DNA from: UBA8514 sp034933685
Lineage (GTDB): Bacteria; Bacillota; Clostridia; Lachnospirales; Anaerotignaceae
NCBI GenBank assembly: GCA_034933685.1
Contig: JAYFNB010000003.1
Span: forward strand, 118,173 to 182,172
Direction of reading: 5' to 3'
Length of the DNA: 64,000 bases
Positions 48,812-58,588 of the stretch are shown piece by piece. The number at the start of each line of letters is the position of its first letter. Position 1 is the stretch's first letter. The position numbers and the translations under genes were made by a program. The notes under the pieces were generated by a model. The model saw nothing but the letters and a program-made list of their open reading frames with translations, did not search any database and was not told the DNA's origin.

Positions 48812-51472
48812 ATGAATAAAAGAAAAATACTTGCGGTAGTTGTTGCCGTTGCAACGTTTGCAGGAAATGTTCAAGCATTTGGTGCAAGTTTTACAGATAT
48901 TAATGATGTACCTTGGGACGGAGCAAAAACCTACATTAATTCAGTTGCCGATTTAGGGCTTATGGCTGGAGATTACAATGATAACGGTAAATTGGTATTT
49001 AGGGCAAAGGGAGTAGTTACATATTGCGAAACAATGCAGTTAATATATGCTCTTTCGCAAAAGAATTCGGGACAATCGATATCCAGCGCAACACAGACAA
49101 AATGGACATCTGTAATGAATGGCTATAAAATACCTTCATGGGTACAGCCAGCAGTTGCATTTGGTCTTGAAAACAGCATTGTAACCATTTCGGATATTCC
49201 TGGTTTTGTTAACAGTGCTGGAAAAAGCACAAATGCTACAAGGCAGGACGTTGCCGTTATGTTCGGCCGTTATATGAAAGACTATGGCACAATTAATGGA
49301 AGTGCAAGCCTAAGCTTTAAAGATGCTAGCAACATTAATTCTGTAGCAGTGCCTTATGTGGATTTACTTAACAGGCTTGGAATAATAAGCGGAGATACTG
49401 ATAACAATTTCAACCCCAAAAGTACAATTAACAGAGCAGAAATGGCTGTTTTTGTTTCAAAAAGTTATGATGTGATGAGGTCTGGCACATCTTCTTCAAA
49501 TAACAATAATAGCACCAACAATAACCCCGTTCAAACTCAGGCAGGGTCTATTACTGGCACAATTACAGCGGTTACACCTATTGGCAGTAATACTGCAATT
49601 ACTGTAGAAGGTGGGTCATCAACTATGAGCTTTACAGGCTCATCAACAACACCTGTACTTAGCGGAAGCACTAGAGTTGTAATATCTACCTTGGCAGTAG
49701 GCGACAAGGTTGTGGCAAGCTATAACGGGCAGGAATTAGTATCTGTTCTTGTTACAACTAAGGCATCAAGCACAAATTCAAGTACATCAACTAGCACATC
49801 AGAGGTTAGCGGAACATATGTAAGCATATCCACAAGCTATATAAAAATTAAGGTAAGCAGCTCAACCAAGACCTATAATTTTATTGATGATGCCTATGAT
49901 AATACAACCTTCTATGTTGATGGTTCAAAATCAACATATTCTAAATTTAAAAATGCAGCAAGTACAGACAATACAGTTCGTCTTGTGTTGGACAGCAATG
50001 GAAAAATTTCAAAGGCTTATATTGAAGATGGTACAACGGGTACCTTTGTAAGCATAAGCACAAGCGGTATCAAAATTAAGGTAAGCGGTTCGTCAAAAAG
50101 CTATGACTTTGTTGATGAAGACTATGATGAAGTTGATTTTGAAATAGACGGTGATGATTCTACTTATTCAAAGGTTAAGAGCAAGGCCTCCACAGGAGAT
50201 ACCATTAAGCTTACCTTAGATAGCGACGGAGATGTTAAAAAAGTTAATCTTGTAACCGAAGATGATGATGACGAAGTAAATGGTACCTTTGTGAGCATAA
50301 GCACAAGCGGTATTAAAATTAAGAAAAGCGGCTCATCAAAAAGCTATGACTTTGTAGATGAAGACTATGACGAAGTTGATTTTGAAATAGACGGTGATGA
50401 TTCTACATATTCAAAGGTTAAGAGCAAGGCCTCCACATCAGATACCGTTAAGCTTACCTTAGATAGCGACGGAGATGTTAAAAAAGTTAATCTTATAACA
50501 GATGATGATGAAGACTATGATGTAGAAGGTACATTTGTGAGCATAAGCTCTAGCGGTATTAAAATTAAGAAGAGTGGTTCATCAAAAAGCTATGACTTTG
50601 TAGATGAAGACTATGATGAAGTTGATTTTGAAATAGACGGTGATGATTCTACATATTCAAAGGTTAAGAGCAAGGCCTCCACATCAGATACCGTTGAGCT
50701 TACCTTAGATAGCGATGGAGATGTTAAAAAAGTTAATCTTGTAACCGAAGAAGATGATGATGAAGTAAAGGGTACATTTGTGAGCATAAGCTCCAGCGGT
50801 ATTAAAATTAAGAAAAGTGGTTCATCAAAAAGCTATGACTTTGAGGATGAGGACAGTTCCAATGTAAAATTCTATTATAACAGCACAAGCAAAACCTACA
50901 GCTATATTAAAAGCAATGCCGAAAGCGGCGATACGGTTAAATTGGTTCTAAGCGGTAGTGAAGTAACAAAGGTTTATGTAACAACAGGAAGTTCGGGAGA
51001 TGTTTCAGGTAAGCTTTCTTACCTTACCTCATCAAAGCTTAAGGTTTCAGGTAGCAGTAGTTACTACACTTTTAAAAATAGTTCTTCCTGTGAAATTGAA
51101 GTTACAGATGGTCGCTCCAGAACAATTACTGATTTTGACGATTTGGAAGAAGCCTTTGAAGATGAAAAGCTGATGCAAGTTGAAGTTACCCTTAACAGTG
51201 ATAATGAGGTAACGGAAATTACAGGGTATGTTTATGAAGTATCTGGCGATGTTACTTCTGTAAGCACATCTGCCGAAACCATTAAGGTTAAAACCGGCAG
51301 CAGAACAGTTACTTATACCTTGAGTTCTGATGTAAGTATTGATAATTATGGTAGCTATAAAAACACTGTTTCCGGTCTTAAGAGTGTGTATGACGATTAT
51401 AGCGATGATATGGAAGTAGTGCTTACTTTGGATAAAAATGCATATGTAACTAAGGTAGAGGTGGATGTATAA
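48812..51472 (+). CDS. S-layer homology (SLH) domain protein with acidic tandem repeats
   Basis: 886-residue exported cell-surface protein. A signal peptide (to about residue 25) is followed by three SLH domains (about 27-225; FTDINDVPWDGAKTYINSV, then YVDLLNRLGIISGDTDNNF), which bind secondary cell wall polymer. A Ser/Asn-rich linker leads to about eight beta-rich repeats of ~80 residues. Repeats 3-5 are nearly identical (GTFVSISTSGIKIK, then DFVDEDYDEVDFEIDGDDS), highly Asp-rich and possibly calcium binding. GGAGG precedes the ATG. It lies behind the two-component system. Confidence 0.9.
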   Translation: MNKRKILAVVVAVATFAGNVQAFGASFTDINDVPWDGAKTYINSVADLGLMAGDYNDNGKLVFRAKGVVTYCETMQLIYALSQKNSGQSISSATQTKWTSVMNGYKIPSWVQPAVAFGLENSIVTISDIPGFVNSAGKSTNATRQDVAVMFGRYMKDYGTINGSASLSFKDASNINSVAVPYVDLLNRLGIISGDTDNNFNPKSTINRAEMAVFVSKSYDVMRSGTSSSNNNNSTNNNPVQTQAGSITGTITAVTPIGSNTAITVEGGSSTMSFTGSSTTPVLSGSTRVVISTLAVGDKVVASYNGQELVSVLVTTKASSTNSSTSTSTSEVSGTYVSISTSYIKIKVSSSTKTYNFIDDAYDNTTFYVDGSKSTYSKFKNAASTDNTVRLVLDSNGKISKAYIEDGTTGTFVSISTSGIKIKVSGSSKSYDFVDEDYDEVDFEIDGDDSTYSKVKSKASTGDTIKLTLDSDGDVKKVNLVTEDDDDEVNGTFVSISTSGIKIKKSGSSKSYDFVDEDYDEVDFEIDGDDSTYSKVKSKASTSDTVKLTLDSDGDVKKVNLITDDDEDYDVEGTFVSISSSGIKIKKSGSSKSYDFVDEDYDEVDFEIDGDDSTYSKVKSKASTSDTVELTLDSDGDVKKVNLVTEEDDDEVKGTFVSISSSGIKIKKSGSSKSYDFEDEDSSNVKFYYNSTSKTYSYIKSNAESGDTVKLVLSGSEVTKVYVTTGSSGDVSGKLSYLTSSKLKVSGSSSYYTFKNSSSCEIEVTDGRSRTITDFDDLEEAFEDEKLMQVEVTLNSDNEVTEITGYVYEVSGDVTSVSTSAETIKVKTGSRTVTYTLSSDVSIDNYGSYKNTVSGLKSVYDDYSDDMEVVLTLDKNAYVTKVEVDV
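50039..50770 (+). repeat. Near-identical tandem repeats (~243 bp) in the SLH protein gene
   Basis: Three units starting at 50039, 50282 and 50528 differ at few positions. A fourth unit from 50771 shares only its first ~75 bases. The close identity in the DNA points to recent unit duplication. Length change by recombination would keep the frame. Confidence 0.92.
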
Positions 51473-51516
51473 AAATTAGTACCATGTTTTTGCATAAGTA
51501 ATTTACTTTTAAACTA

Positions 51517-51569
51517 AAAAGCCGGTATTTCAAGAGGTTAGCCCTTTGAAAATACCGACTTTTGTTTTT
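51517..51569. terminator. Bidirectional terminator between the SLH gene and the next minus-strand gene
   Basis: Long stem AAAGCCGGTATTTCAA / TTGAAAATACCGACTTT with minor mismatches, followed by TTTTTTT on the plus strand. Confidence 0.82.
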
Positions 51570-52022
51570 TTATTCCTGTGTAGCTTCAGGTTCGTTTAAT
51601 GCTTGATCCATTAATTTTAAAAGCTCTAGAGCACTTCTGAAGTTTTTGGTCATATTTTTATCTGCCCAAACAACGTTGCCTTGCCATGTTGCATTTTGCC
51701 TGTATTGCACATGGACAACAAAGGTTGCTTGCGAACCTTTTTGCTCAGTTACTTCTTTTGGTTTCATATGTTTTTCGAGCCCCTTTCCAACAGCTTCAGT
51801 TTCACTTTTTAAAAATGATCTTAGTTTTGTTGAGGATTCAGGAAATTTTATCTTGTCAAACAAATCTTCTATTTTAATAACCAAGGTGCATATATCGTTA
51901 AAGTATACAGGTTCTTTAGAATAACAATTATAAAACTTGCCTTGGGCATTTCCATCAACAATGTCATCAATGCATATACAAATTATATTAGGCGCTGATG
52001 GGTTGATATTTACTGCGGCCAT
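51570..52022 (-). CDS. Conserved hypothetical protein
   Basis: 150-residue soluble protein of mixed alpha/beta character with no signal peptide or membrane segment, and no family recognised. Features: an N-terminal IICICIDDI strand, a charged middle (SFLKSETEAVGKGLEKHM) and a strand-rich end (TFVVHVQYRQNATWQGNVVW) before a C-terminal helix. The ATG at 52022 follows GGAGGGG by eight bases; the in-frame codon 36 bases upstream has no site. TATACT lies upstream. It stands alone between the SLH gene and the hem operon. Confidence 0.7.
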   Translation of the reverse strand: MAAVNINPSAPNIICICIDDIVDGNAQGKFYNCYSKEPVYFNDICTLVIKIEDLFDKIKFPESSTKLRSFLKSETEAVGKGLEKHMKPKEVTEQKGSQATFVVHVQYRQNATWQGNVVWADKNMTKNFRSALELLKLMDQALNEPEATQE

Positions 52023-52120
52023 AGTTAATCCCCTCCTAACTAACAGTATATCACACATTCGGTTAAAAAACCGATTAAAAATATATAGAAAAAAATATAT
52101 TTAACTAAAATTATTAAATC

Positions 52121-53386
52121 TTATTTTAACAACAAAATTGCATTACAGGTCTTTTCAATATCTGCATTTGTATGCGCCGCAGAAATAAACATTGCCTCGA
52201 ACTGGGATGGTGCAATATAAATGCCGTTTTCAAGCATATGACTAAAGTAGGTAGCATAACTTTCTGTATTTGAAGACAGCGCAGTGTTATAGTCCGCCAC
52301 AGGTGCATCTGTAAAAAATGCAGACATAAGTGAGCCTATGCGGTTTACATGAACTTTAGCACCAGAAGAAATAAAGGCTTTCTGGATTTTCTCTGCATTT
52401 TGGTCAATTTTTTCGTAAAGTGATGGATTTGCTTTGAGAATCTTCAAGGTTTCAATACCTGCTGTAACTGCAACTGGGTTGCCTGAAAGTGTGCCTGCTT
52501 GATACACCTTTCCAAGAGGTGAAACGGTGCTCATAATATCTTTTCTGCCGCCATAAACACCAACAGGCATGCCACCGCCAACAATTTTACCCAAGGTGGT
52601 TAAATCTGGTTTTACTTTGAAATATTCCTGTGCACCACCTAAACCAAGGCGAAAGCCTGTTATAACTTCATCAAAAATTAATAGTGAGTCATTTTCCTGT
52701 GTAATTTTACGTAGAAAAGGCAGAAAGTCGTCTTCTGGCAGAACAACACCCATATTTGCCGCAACAGGTTCAACTACCACGCAAGCAATTTTATCACCGT
52801 ATTCATCAAAAAGTTGTGAAACAGAGTCTTTGTTATTATATTCTGCAATTAGAGTATAATCGGTGTAGCCTTTTGGCACACCGGCACTGTCTGGTACGGC
52901 GTTGCTAAGAAGCCCAGAACCGCTTTTAACCAACAGACCGTCGCTATGACCATGATAACAGCCTTTAAACTTTACAATCATATCTCGTCCTGTGAAGCCA
53001 CGAGCGGCACGCACTGCACTCATAACTGCCTCTGTGCCACTGCTTACCAAACGAAGCATTTCTATAGAGGGCATAAGCTCATTTATAAGTTCAGCAATTT
53101 CTATCTCTTTTTTTGTTGGCGCACCAAAGGTAAGTCCATCAATGCAGGCTTTTTGCACTGCCTCTATCACCTGTGGGTGTGCGTGCCCTAATATTCCAGG
53201 ACCCCAAGAGCAAACATAATCTATAAATTCGTTATTATCCTCATCATAAATTTTACTGCCTTTAGCGTGGTTTATAAAAAGTGGATTACGTTTTACCGCA
53301 TTAAAAGCACGCACAGGGCTGTTTACACCACCTGGCATCAGCTTTTTCCCTTGTTCAAAAAGAGCTTTAGATATTTGGGTATTCAT
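52121..53386 (-). CDS. hemL: Glutamate-1-semialdehyde 2,1-aminomutase
   Basis: PLP enzyme that makes 5-aminolevulinate from glutamate semialdehyde, the product of HemA. 421 residues. The Schiff-base lysine is K267 (TTLGKIVGGGMPVG), with the cofactor motif SSGTEAVMSAVRAARG and FDEVITGFR. The ATG at 53386 overlaps the hemB stop (TGATG) and has GGAGG upstream; the longer open frame has no site. Last gene of the operon. Confidence 0.96.
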   Translation of the reverse strand: MNTQISKALFEQGKKLMPGGVNSPVRAFNAVKRNPLFINHAKGSKIYDEDNNEFIDYVCSWGPGILGHAHPQVIEAVQKACIDGLTFGAPTKKEIEIAELINELMPSIEMLRLVSSGTEAVMSAVRAARGFTGRDMIVKFKGCYHGHSDGLLVKSGSGLLSNAVPDSAGVPKGYTDYTLIAEYNNKDSVSQLFDEYGDKIACVVVEPVAANMGVVLPEDDFLPFLRKITQENDSLLIFDEVITGFRLGLGGAQEYFKVKPDLTTLGKIVGGGMPVGVYGGRKDIMSTVSPLGKVYQAGTLSGNPVAVTAGIETLKILKANPSLYEKIDQNAEKIQKAFISSGAKVHVNRIGSLMSAFFTDAPVADYNTALSSNTESYATYFSHMLENGIYIAPSQFEAMFISAAHTNADIEKTCNAILLLK

Positions 53387-54354
53387 CACATTTCCTCCAA
53401 TAGCCATTTTGCCATATCCAATGCGTGGTAGGTAATTAATATTTTTGCACCCGCACGTTTCATGGCAATTAAATTTTCTGTTACAATTCGTTTTTCGTCT
53501 ATCCAACCGTTTTGTGCGGCGGCCTTCACCATTGAGTATTCTCCGCTTACGTTATATGCCGCAAGAGGAATATTAAAATTATCTGCAACGGCACGTACTA
53601 CATCAAGGTAGGCAAGAGCAGGTTTCACCATAACAATATCTGCACCTTCGGCAATGTCCTCTTCAACTTCACGCAAGGCTTCATTTACATTTGCAAAATC
53701 CATTTGATAGGTTTTTCTGTCACCGAAGGATGGAGCACTATCTGCCGCATCTCTAAAGGGTGAATAATAACCACTGGCAAATTTGGCACTATACGCCATA
53801 ATTGGCGTGTTTTTAAAACCATTTTCATCTAGCGAATTGCGAATATAGCCAATTCGCCCGTCCATCATATCGGAAGGAGCAATAATATCGGCACCAGCTT
53901 GGGCAAGGCTTACGCTTGTTTTTGCCAAAAGCGGAAGGGTTTCGTCATTTAAAATTTCGTTTCCGCAAATAACACCGCAATGACCGTGACTTGTATATTC
54001 GCAAAGGCAAACATCTGCAATTACCAGCATTGTAGGGTATTTTTCTTTAATGAAACGCACTGCACGTTGAGTTATGCCGTCTTGAGCATATGCCCCTGTT
54101 GCCATTTCGTCTTTTTCCTTTGGAATGCCGAAAATAAGTATGCCAGAAATTTTGCTGTTGTTTACCTCCTGCAATATTTCATCTAGGCGGTCTATTGAAT
54201 AGCGAAAAACATTGGGCATACTTGGCACAGGTTCTTTTATATTTTCACCATCTATTATAAAAATTGGGTAAATTAGGTCGGAAGGATTTACAAAGGTTTC
54301 ACGCACCATTTTTCTGATTGTTTCGCTTGTGCGAAGTCGTCTTAATCTATTCAT
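53386..54354 (-). CDS. hemB: Porphobilinogen synthase (delta-aminolevulinate dehydratase)
   Basis: Condenses two 5-aminolevulinates to porphobilinogen. 322 residues. The two active-site lysines are K191 (AYSAKFASGYYSPFRDA) and K244 (VMVKPALAYLD). The zinc site has C116, C118 and C126 (DVCLCEYTSHGHCG), so it is the Zn-dependent form. Overlaps its neighbours by 1 and 4 bases. Confidence 0.97.
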   Translation of the reverse strand: MNRLRRLRTSETIRKMVRETFVNPSDLIYPIFIIDGENIKEPVPSMPNVFRYSIDRLDEILQEVNNSKISGILIFGIPKEKDEMATGAYAQDGITQRAVRFIKEKYPTMLVIADVCLCEYTSHGHCGVICGNEILNDETLPLLAKTSVSLAQAGADIIAPSDMMDGRIGYIRNSLDENGFKNTPIMAYSAKFASGYYSPFRDAADSAPSFGDRKTYQMDFANVNEALREVEEDIAEGADIVMVKPALAYLDVVRAVADNFNIPLAAYNVSGEYSMVKAAAQNGWIDEKRIVTENLIAMKRAGAKILITYHALDMAKWLLEEM

Positions 54355-55823
54355 TTAGTTGCAACCTCCTTTAGTATTTTTTCAGCAATACCTTCTGCGG
54401 TATAGGTATCTGCTACTACGTAGTTTGTTATTTCATGTGCTTTAAGTGCATTTGACGTTACACTGCCAATGGCTATTGGAATTGTTTTGGTGTCTAGTTT
54501 CAGTTTAAGAACATCGAAGAAATTGCTAACGCCTGATGCACTGGCAAAGGTTATATAGTCTAAGTTCGTTGGAAGATTACACTGGTTTTCCACGGTAATA
54601 TCATATACTTTAATTTCGGTATACTGATTTGGATTTAGATTGCAGGTAAGTTGTTCACTGCCTTGTTTGGCTCTGGGTATAAGTATTCTATCTTCCAAAG
54701 AAATAGTGGACAAAAGAGCCTCGCCAAGTGCTACAGCGGTAAACTCAGTGGGCATAAGGTCTGCATTTATGCCGAAATTGCTAAGTGCGGACTTTGTTCC
54801 TTCACCTATTACTGCAAATTTAATGTGGAAAAGTGAACGGATATCCACATCCAAGACTTTAAGGCGGTTAAAAAATATTTTTACTGCGTTTGTGCTTGTA
54901 AAGGCTATCCAAGTATAATTTTTTATGTTCATTATCGCATTATCAAACTCATTACTTTCAATTTCTGTAACAGTTGAAAAAGCCATTGGATACACATTTG
55001 CTCCAAGGGATTCTAATTTTTCTGAAAGCTTACTGGTAAAACCATGTGTGCCAGTTACGCCAATATTTATATTATCTAGTGGATTGGATATTGTTTTTGA
55101 GAAATCCAAAGCACATACATCACCAACAACTATAATGGCAGGTGATTTTACGGCACTATTTTTTGCTTTTTCTGCCAAGGTATTTAGTGTTGCCCTAATT
55201 GTAAGCTGATTTTTTGTTGTTCCATCACTTATTACCGCACAAGGAGTATCTTGGGATTTTCCATGGGAAATAAGACCGTTGCATATTTTTTCTAAATTTC
55301 CAAGACCCATAAGAAAGACCAAAGTTCCTTTAAGCTTTGCCAACGTGGAAAAATCTTCACCTACGGTATTTTCATCGGCAGTATTGCCTGTGATAATGGT
55401 AACGCTTCGGCTTATTTGCCTATGGGTAACAGGAATTCCAGCGGCGGCAGGCACGGCAATGGCACTTGTTACACCGCTTACTACTTCATAGGGAATGATT
55501 TCATTTTGAAGAGCAATAATTTCTTCGCCACCTCTGCCAAAAACAAATGGGTCACCGCCTTTAAGGCGAACTACCGTATTCCCTTTTTTTGCTTCAGAAA
55601 CAATAAGGGAATTTATTTCCTCTTGTTTCATGGAATGACTGCCGGCGGCTTTGCCTACATACAGTTTTTTACACTCCTTTTTTACGAAGGAAAGAAGTTT
55701 ATCACTAGCAAGGCGGTCGTAAATAATTACATCGCACTGTTTAATAAGTTTTAAGCCTTTTAAAGTTATAAGAAGTGGGTCACCACTGCCAGCACCTACC
55801 AGATAGACAATTCCTTTTTTCAT
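54351..55823 (-). CDS. cobA-hemD: Uroporphyrinogen-III C-methyltransferase / uroporphyrinogen-III synthase fusion
   Basis: 490-residue two-domain enzyme. Residues 1 to about 245 are a SAM-dependent C-methyltransferase (VYLVGAGSGDPLLITLKG, LKGGDPFVFGRGGEE, GIPVTHR) that makes precorrin-2. About 250-490 is the HemD fold (NIGVTGTHGFTSKLSEKLESLGA), which closes the uroporphyrinogen ring. Such fusions are common in Clostridia. They commit the pathway to siroheme and corrinoids. Overlaps with hemC and hemB give a continuous operon. Confidence 0.94.
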   Translation of the reverse strand: MKKGIVYLVGAGSGDPLLITLKGLKLIKQCDVIIYDRLASDKLLSFVKKECKKLYVGKAAGSHSMKQEEINSLIVSEAKKGNTVVRLKGGDPFVFGRGGEEIIALQNEIIPYEVVSGVTSAIAVPAAAGIPVTHRQISRSVTIITGNTADENTVGEDFSTLAKLKGTLVFLMGLGNLEKICNGLISHGKSQDTPCAVISDGTTKNQLTIRATLNTLAEKAKNSAVKSPAIIVVGDVCALDFSKTISNPLDNINIGVTGTHGFTSKLSEKLESLGANVYPMAFSTVTEIESNEFDNAIMNIKNYTWIAFTSTNAVKIFFNRLKVLDVDIRSLFHIKFAVIGEGTKSALSNFGINADLMPTEFTAVALGEALLSTISLEDRILIPRAKQGSEQLTCNLNPNQYTEIKVYDITVENQCNLPTNLDYITFASASGVSNFFDVLKLKLDTKTIPIAIGSVTSNALKAHEITNYVVADTYTAEGIAEKILKEVATK

Positions 55824-56686
55824 AATAACTCACCTGCCAGTTGCGTTGCGGCATTTTTTGCTTGGGAAAGCGGCGTTGTAACGGTTTTTATACCGCTGTT
55901 TCCAATAAAACCAGAAATTGTAAACATTTCATTTTCTATATAGGAATATACGCCAACGGACTGATGGCAGTCTGCTCCCAAAAGGGACAGCACCTCACGC
56001 TCGCAATTAAAGGAAATATTTGTTGGTTCATGGTTTATTTTTTCAACAATGACTGAAATCTCTGTATTTGGTTTTCCTTCAACGGCGATAATGCCTTGTG
56101 CGGCGGCGGGAACAAAGGTGACAGGGTTAAGGTGCTGAAAGATATAGCCGTTATCTTCAGTTATGCCAAGGCGGTCTAAACCGGCAGCGGCAAGCACAAT
56201 AGCGTCAAATTCATTAGTTGTTAATTTTTTTAAGCGTGTAGGCACGTTGCCACGAAGAGGTACGCACTTAACATTTGGATAAATAGCCTCAAGCTGTTGA
56301 CTGCGCCTAAGACTGCCAGTACCAACTGTGGATAATTTATTTGGGTTAAAGGGTTCATTTTCCCTTGTTATAAGCACATCACGGCAATCTGCACGCATTG
56401 GTGTGGCTAAAATAGCTAAACCAGTGGACAAAGTGGTTGGCAAATCCTTTCCGCTGTGGACAGCTATATCAATTTTCCCATTTAAAATTGCTTCCTCAAA
56501 CTCAGTAACAAAAACACCTTTACCACCAAAGGCAAGAAGTGGCTTATCCAGAATTTTATCCCCTTGTGTGGTTATTTCAACTATTTCAAATTCCACTGAC
56601 GGACAATGCTTTTTTATTTCACTTACAACAAGTTGGGTTTGGGTAAGTGCAAGGTGGCTTTTCCTAGTTCCTATTTTAATTTTCAT
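55820..56686 (-). CDS. hemC: Porphobilinogen deaminase (hydroxymethylbilane synthase)
   Basis: 288 residues. C240 in LLGADCHQSVG carries the dipyrromethane cofactor. The arginine-rich binding sites are in GTGSLRRSQQL and PLRGNVPTRL, and the start is KIGTRKSHLALTQ. The substrate loop reads HSGKDLP, where most homologues have Leu, Met or Ala instead of the Gly. 4-base overlaps on both sides. Confidence 0.95.
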   Translation of the reverse strand: MKIKIGTRKSHLALTQTQLVVSEIKKHCPSVEFEIVEITTQGDKILDKPLLAFGGKGVFVTEFEEAILNGKIDIAVHSGKDLPTTLSTGLAILATPMRADCRDVLITRENEPFNPNKLSTVGTGSLRRSQQLEAIYPNVKCVPLRGNVPTRLKKLTTNEFDAIVLAAAGLDRLGITEDNGYIFQHLNPVTFVPAAAQGIIAVEGKPNTEISVIVEKINHEPTNISFNCEREVLSLLGADCHQSVGVYSYIENEMFTISGFIGNSGIKTVTTPLSQAKNAATQLAGELL

Positions 56687-57303
56687 TTTTTTGCCCTCTT
56701 AATTATATTTTCTATTTCTTCGTCTGAAATTTTATTTTCTGTTTTAATCATTTCATCTAAAATTAGAGAAAAGATTTTCTTACGTTTGAGTTGAGTGGAT
56801 ATTTCTTCTTTTATAATAGGGCGAAAAGTTCCCAAGCGGTCTGCAATTTCGCCATAATATTCAGGTACATTCTTGGCTATGGTTTTACCAACAAGGGCTG
56901 ACACCTGCGGACTTTTGCCAGAGGTAGTTATTCCAGCAACAATTGCTTTATTTTTATATATTGAAGGAAAAATAAAAGAACATTCCTCTATAACATCTAC
57001 AACATTTACAAGGATATTTTTCTTGCGGCAGAAACCACTTATTTCATCATTTATATATGGGTCATTGGTGGCGGCAACTACAAAAAAGCTATTTTCCAAA
57101 TCTTTTAATTGAATTGGGCGGTTAACAAGTTTAATACCTTCTAGTTGTTGCATTTCTTGGCAGAAAAAAGGCGAAATGACCGTTATATTACAGCCAAACT
57201 GAATTAGCATTTCTGCTTTGCGTGCAGCAACAATTCCACCACCTGCAATGGTACAGTTTTTATTTTCAATATCTATAAAAAAAGGAAAATATGCCATAAT
57301 CAA
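56683..57303 (-). CDS. sirC: Precorrin-2 dehydrogenase / sirohydrochlorin ferrochelatase-type protein (SirC/Met8)
   Basis: 206-residue NAD-dependent enzyme of the siroheme branch that oxidises precorrin-2 to sirohydrochlorin. N-terminal Rossmann domain with CTIAGGGIVAARKAEML, and the conserved substrate segment GITTSGKSPQVSALVGKTI, then a helical tail. Chelatase activity is possible in this family but not shown. ATG 57303 overlaps the hemA stop; ATG 57297 is an alternative. Confidence 0.92.
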   Translation of the reverse strand: MIMAYFPFFIDIENKNCTIAGGGIVAARKAEMLIQFGCNITVISPFFCQEMQQLEGIKLVNRPIQLKDLENSFFVVAATNDPYINDEISGFCRKKNILVNVVDVIEECSFIFPSIYKNKAIVAGITTSGKSPQVSALVGKTIAKNVPEYYGEIADRLGTFRPIIKEEISTQLKRKKIFSLILDEMIKTENKISDEEIENIIKRAKK

Positions 57304-58448
57304 TCACTGCTTTCCATTAATTTTCCAAAGGCTGAAATTACTGCGGTAAGTTCCTCATTATTTGAAAGCTTTCGCAGTTTATACACCGTGTCTTGTATTG
57401 TATTTGAATTAAAATAATCTTTAAGGTTGTCCAGTTGCGGTAAAAACTTATGAAAAGTTAATTCCTTCAAGGTATCATCTACATATGAGTTTAAAACCTC
57501 CGTGGCTGTTTGAGCTTCTTGCTTTTTCAGCAGATTATTGCTTTTTGAAAGAGTTTCAAAATAATCTATATTATAAAGGGTTACGTTTTCCTGGTTTTCA
57601 AGGCGTTTATCAATATCTGGCGGAACGGCAAGGTCTATAAAAATTCGTGGCTTAATTGTGGTTACGGCGTTACGGTATTCCTCAAGAGCAATAGTATGGT
57701 GAGGAGAGGTGGTTGCACTTACAACAACGTCGGCTTCATCTATAAGGCGGTAACGGTCTTTATAATTTACGTAAGTAAGGTTCTCATAAAATGCCTCAAG
57801 GGTATCTTGTGGTTTATGGGTTCGCAATGTGCCTAAAACCTTTATATTTGGTTTAGCCAAAAGATTTTTTGCCACAATTGTACCTGTTTTTCCGCTTGCC
57901 CCTATTACAAGTACGGTTTTTTCTTCCTTATTAATATCAAAAACCAAGTTTGCGGACAAAGTTCCTATGGAAACAGGAGTTTTTGAAAGCCCGGTTTGGG
58001 TTTTAATCTTTTTTGCGGCAGTGATTGCTTGTTTAAAAATTGTGTTGAGTTCAAAGCCTGTAGTTCCTTCTGCAAGGGCAAGGGCATACGCTTCTTTTAC
58101 TTGTCCCAAAATTTCATCCTCGCCAATTAGCATACTGTCTATACCAGCGGTTACCTTAAAAAGGTGTGCAATTGCTTTTTCACCTTCAAAATTAAGATAA
58201 TATTTTACGGCTGTTTGGGGTGGTATGCTTTTATAGGAGGAAAGAAGTGACTCTATGGCAGAAGGTGCATTTTTACCGCCGTCAAAATATATTTCCAGAC
58301 GGTTACATGTGTTTAAAACAAGACATTGTGACACAGATGGGTTGGATACTGCTATATTTACAAAGTCAATTTGCTCTTCCTTAGTTAGAGCAAAAAGCTT
58401 ACGTATATCTAAAGGTGCTGTTTTATGGCTTACACTAATTGCATACAT
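57300..58448 (-). CDS. hemA: Glutamyl-tRNA reductase
   Basis: First enzyme of the C5 route: reduces glutamyl-tRNA to glutamate semialdehyde. 382 residues from ATG 58448 (MYAISVSHKTAPLDIR), which has GGGAG upstream; the longer open frame lacks a site. Catalytic C48 (NTCNRLEIY). The conserved SMLIGEDEILGQVKEAY and the NADPH domain VLVIGASGKTG are intact. First gene of the operon. Confidence 0.95.
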   Translation of the reverse strand: MYAISVSHKTAPLDIRKLFALTKEEQIDFVNIAVSNPSVSQCLVLNTCNRLEIYFDGGKNAPSAIESLLSSYKSIPPQTAVKYYLNFEGEKAIAHLFKVTAGIDSMLIGEDEILGQVKEAYALALAEGTTGFELNTIFKQAITAAKKIKTQTGLSKTPVSIGTLSANLVFDINKEEKTVLVIGASGKTGTIVAKNLLAKPNIKVLGTLRTHKPQDTLEAFYENLTYVNYKDRYRLIDEADVVVSATTSPHHTIALEEYRNAVTTIKPRIFIDLAVPPDIDKRLENQENVTLYNIDYFETLSKSNNLLKKQEAQTATEVLNSYVDDTLKELTFHKFLPQLDNLKDYFNSNTIQDTVYKLRKLSNNEELTAVISAFGKLMESSD

Positions 58449-58490
58449 TTTAAATCTCCCTAAATTAGTTCTTACATTATTATATATATA

Positions 58491-58519
58491 ATAGTAGAGG
58501 TATGGTATTACTTTGTCAA
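58491..58519 (-). promoter_or_regulatory. Promoter of the hem operon
   Basis: Minus-strand TTGACA (58519-58514), 17-base spacer, TACTAT (58496-58491), about 40 bases before the hemA start. Confidence 0.75.
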
Positions 58520-58559
58520 GGAAAAGGGACAAGGTGAAAAAAATTAAGATATTTGCAGT

Positions 58560-58588
58560 TTGTCTTATTTGGAATTTTGTATTATACT
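58560..58588 (+). promoter_or_regulatory. Promoter of the polysaccharide deacetylase gene
   Basis: TTGTCT (58560-58565), 17-base spacer, TATACT (58583-58588). The leader is about 65 bases. Confidence 0.65.
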
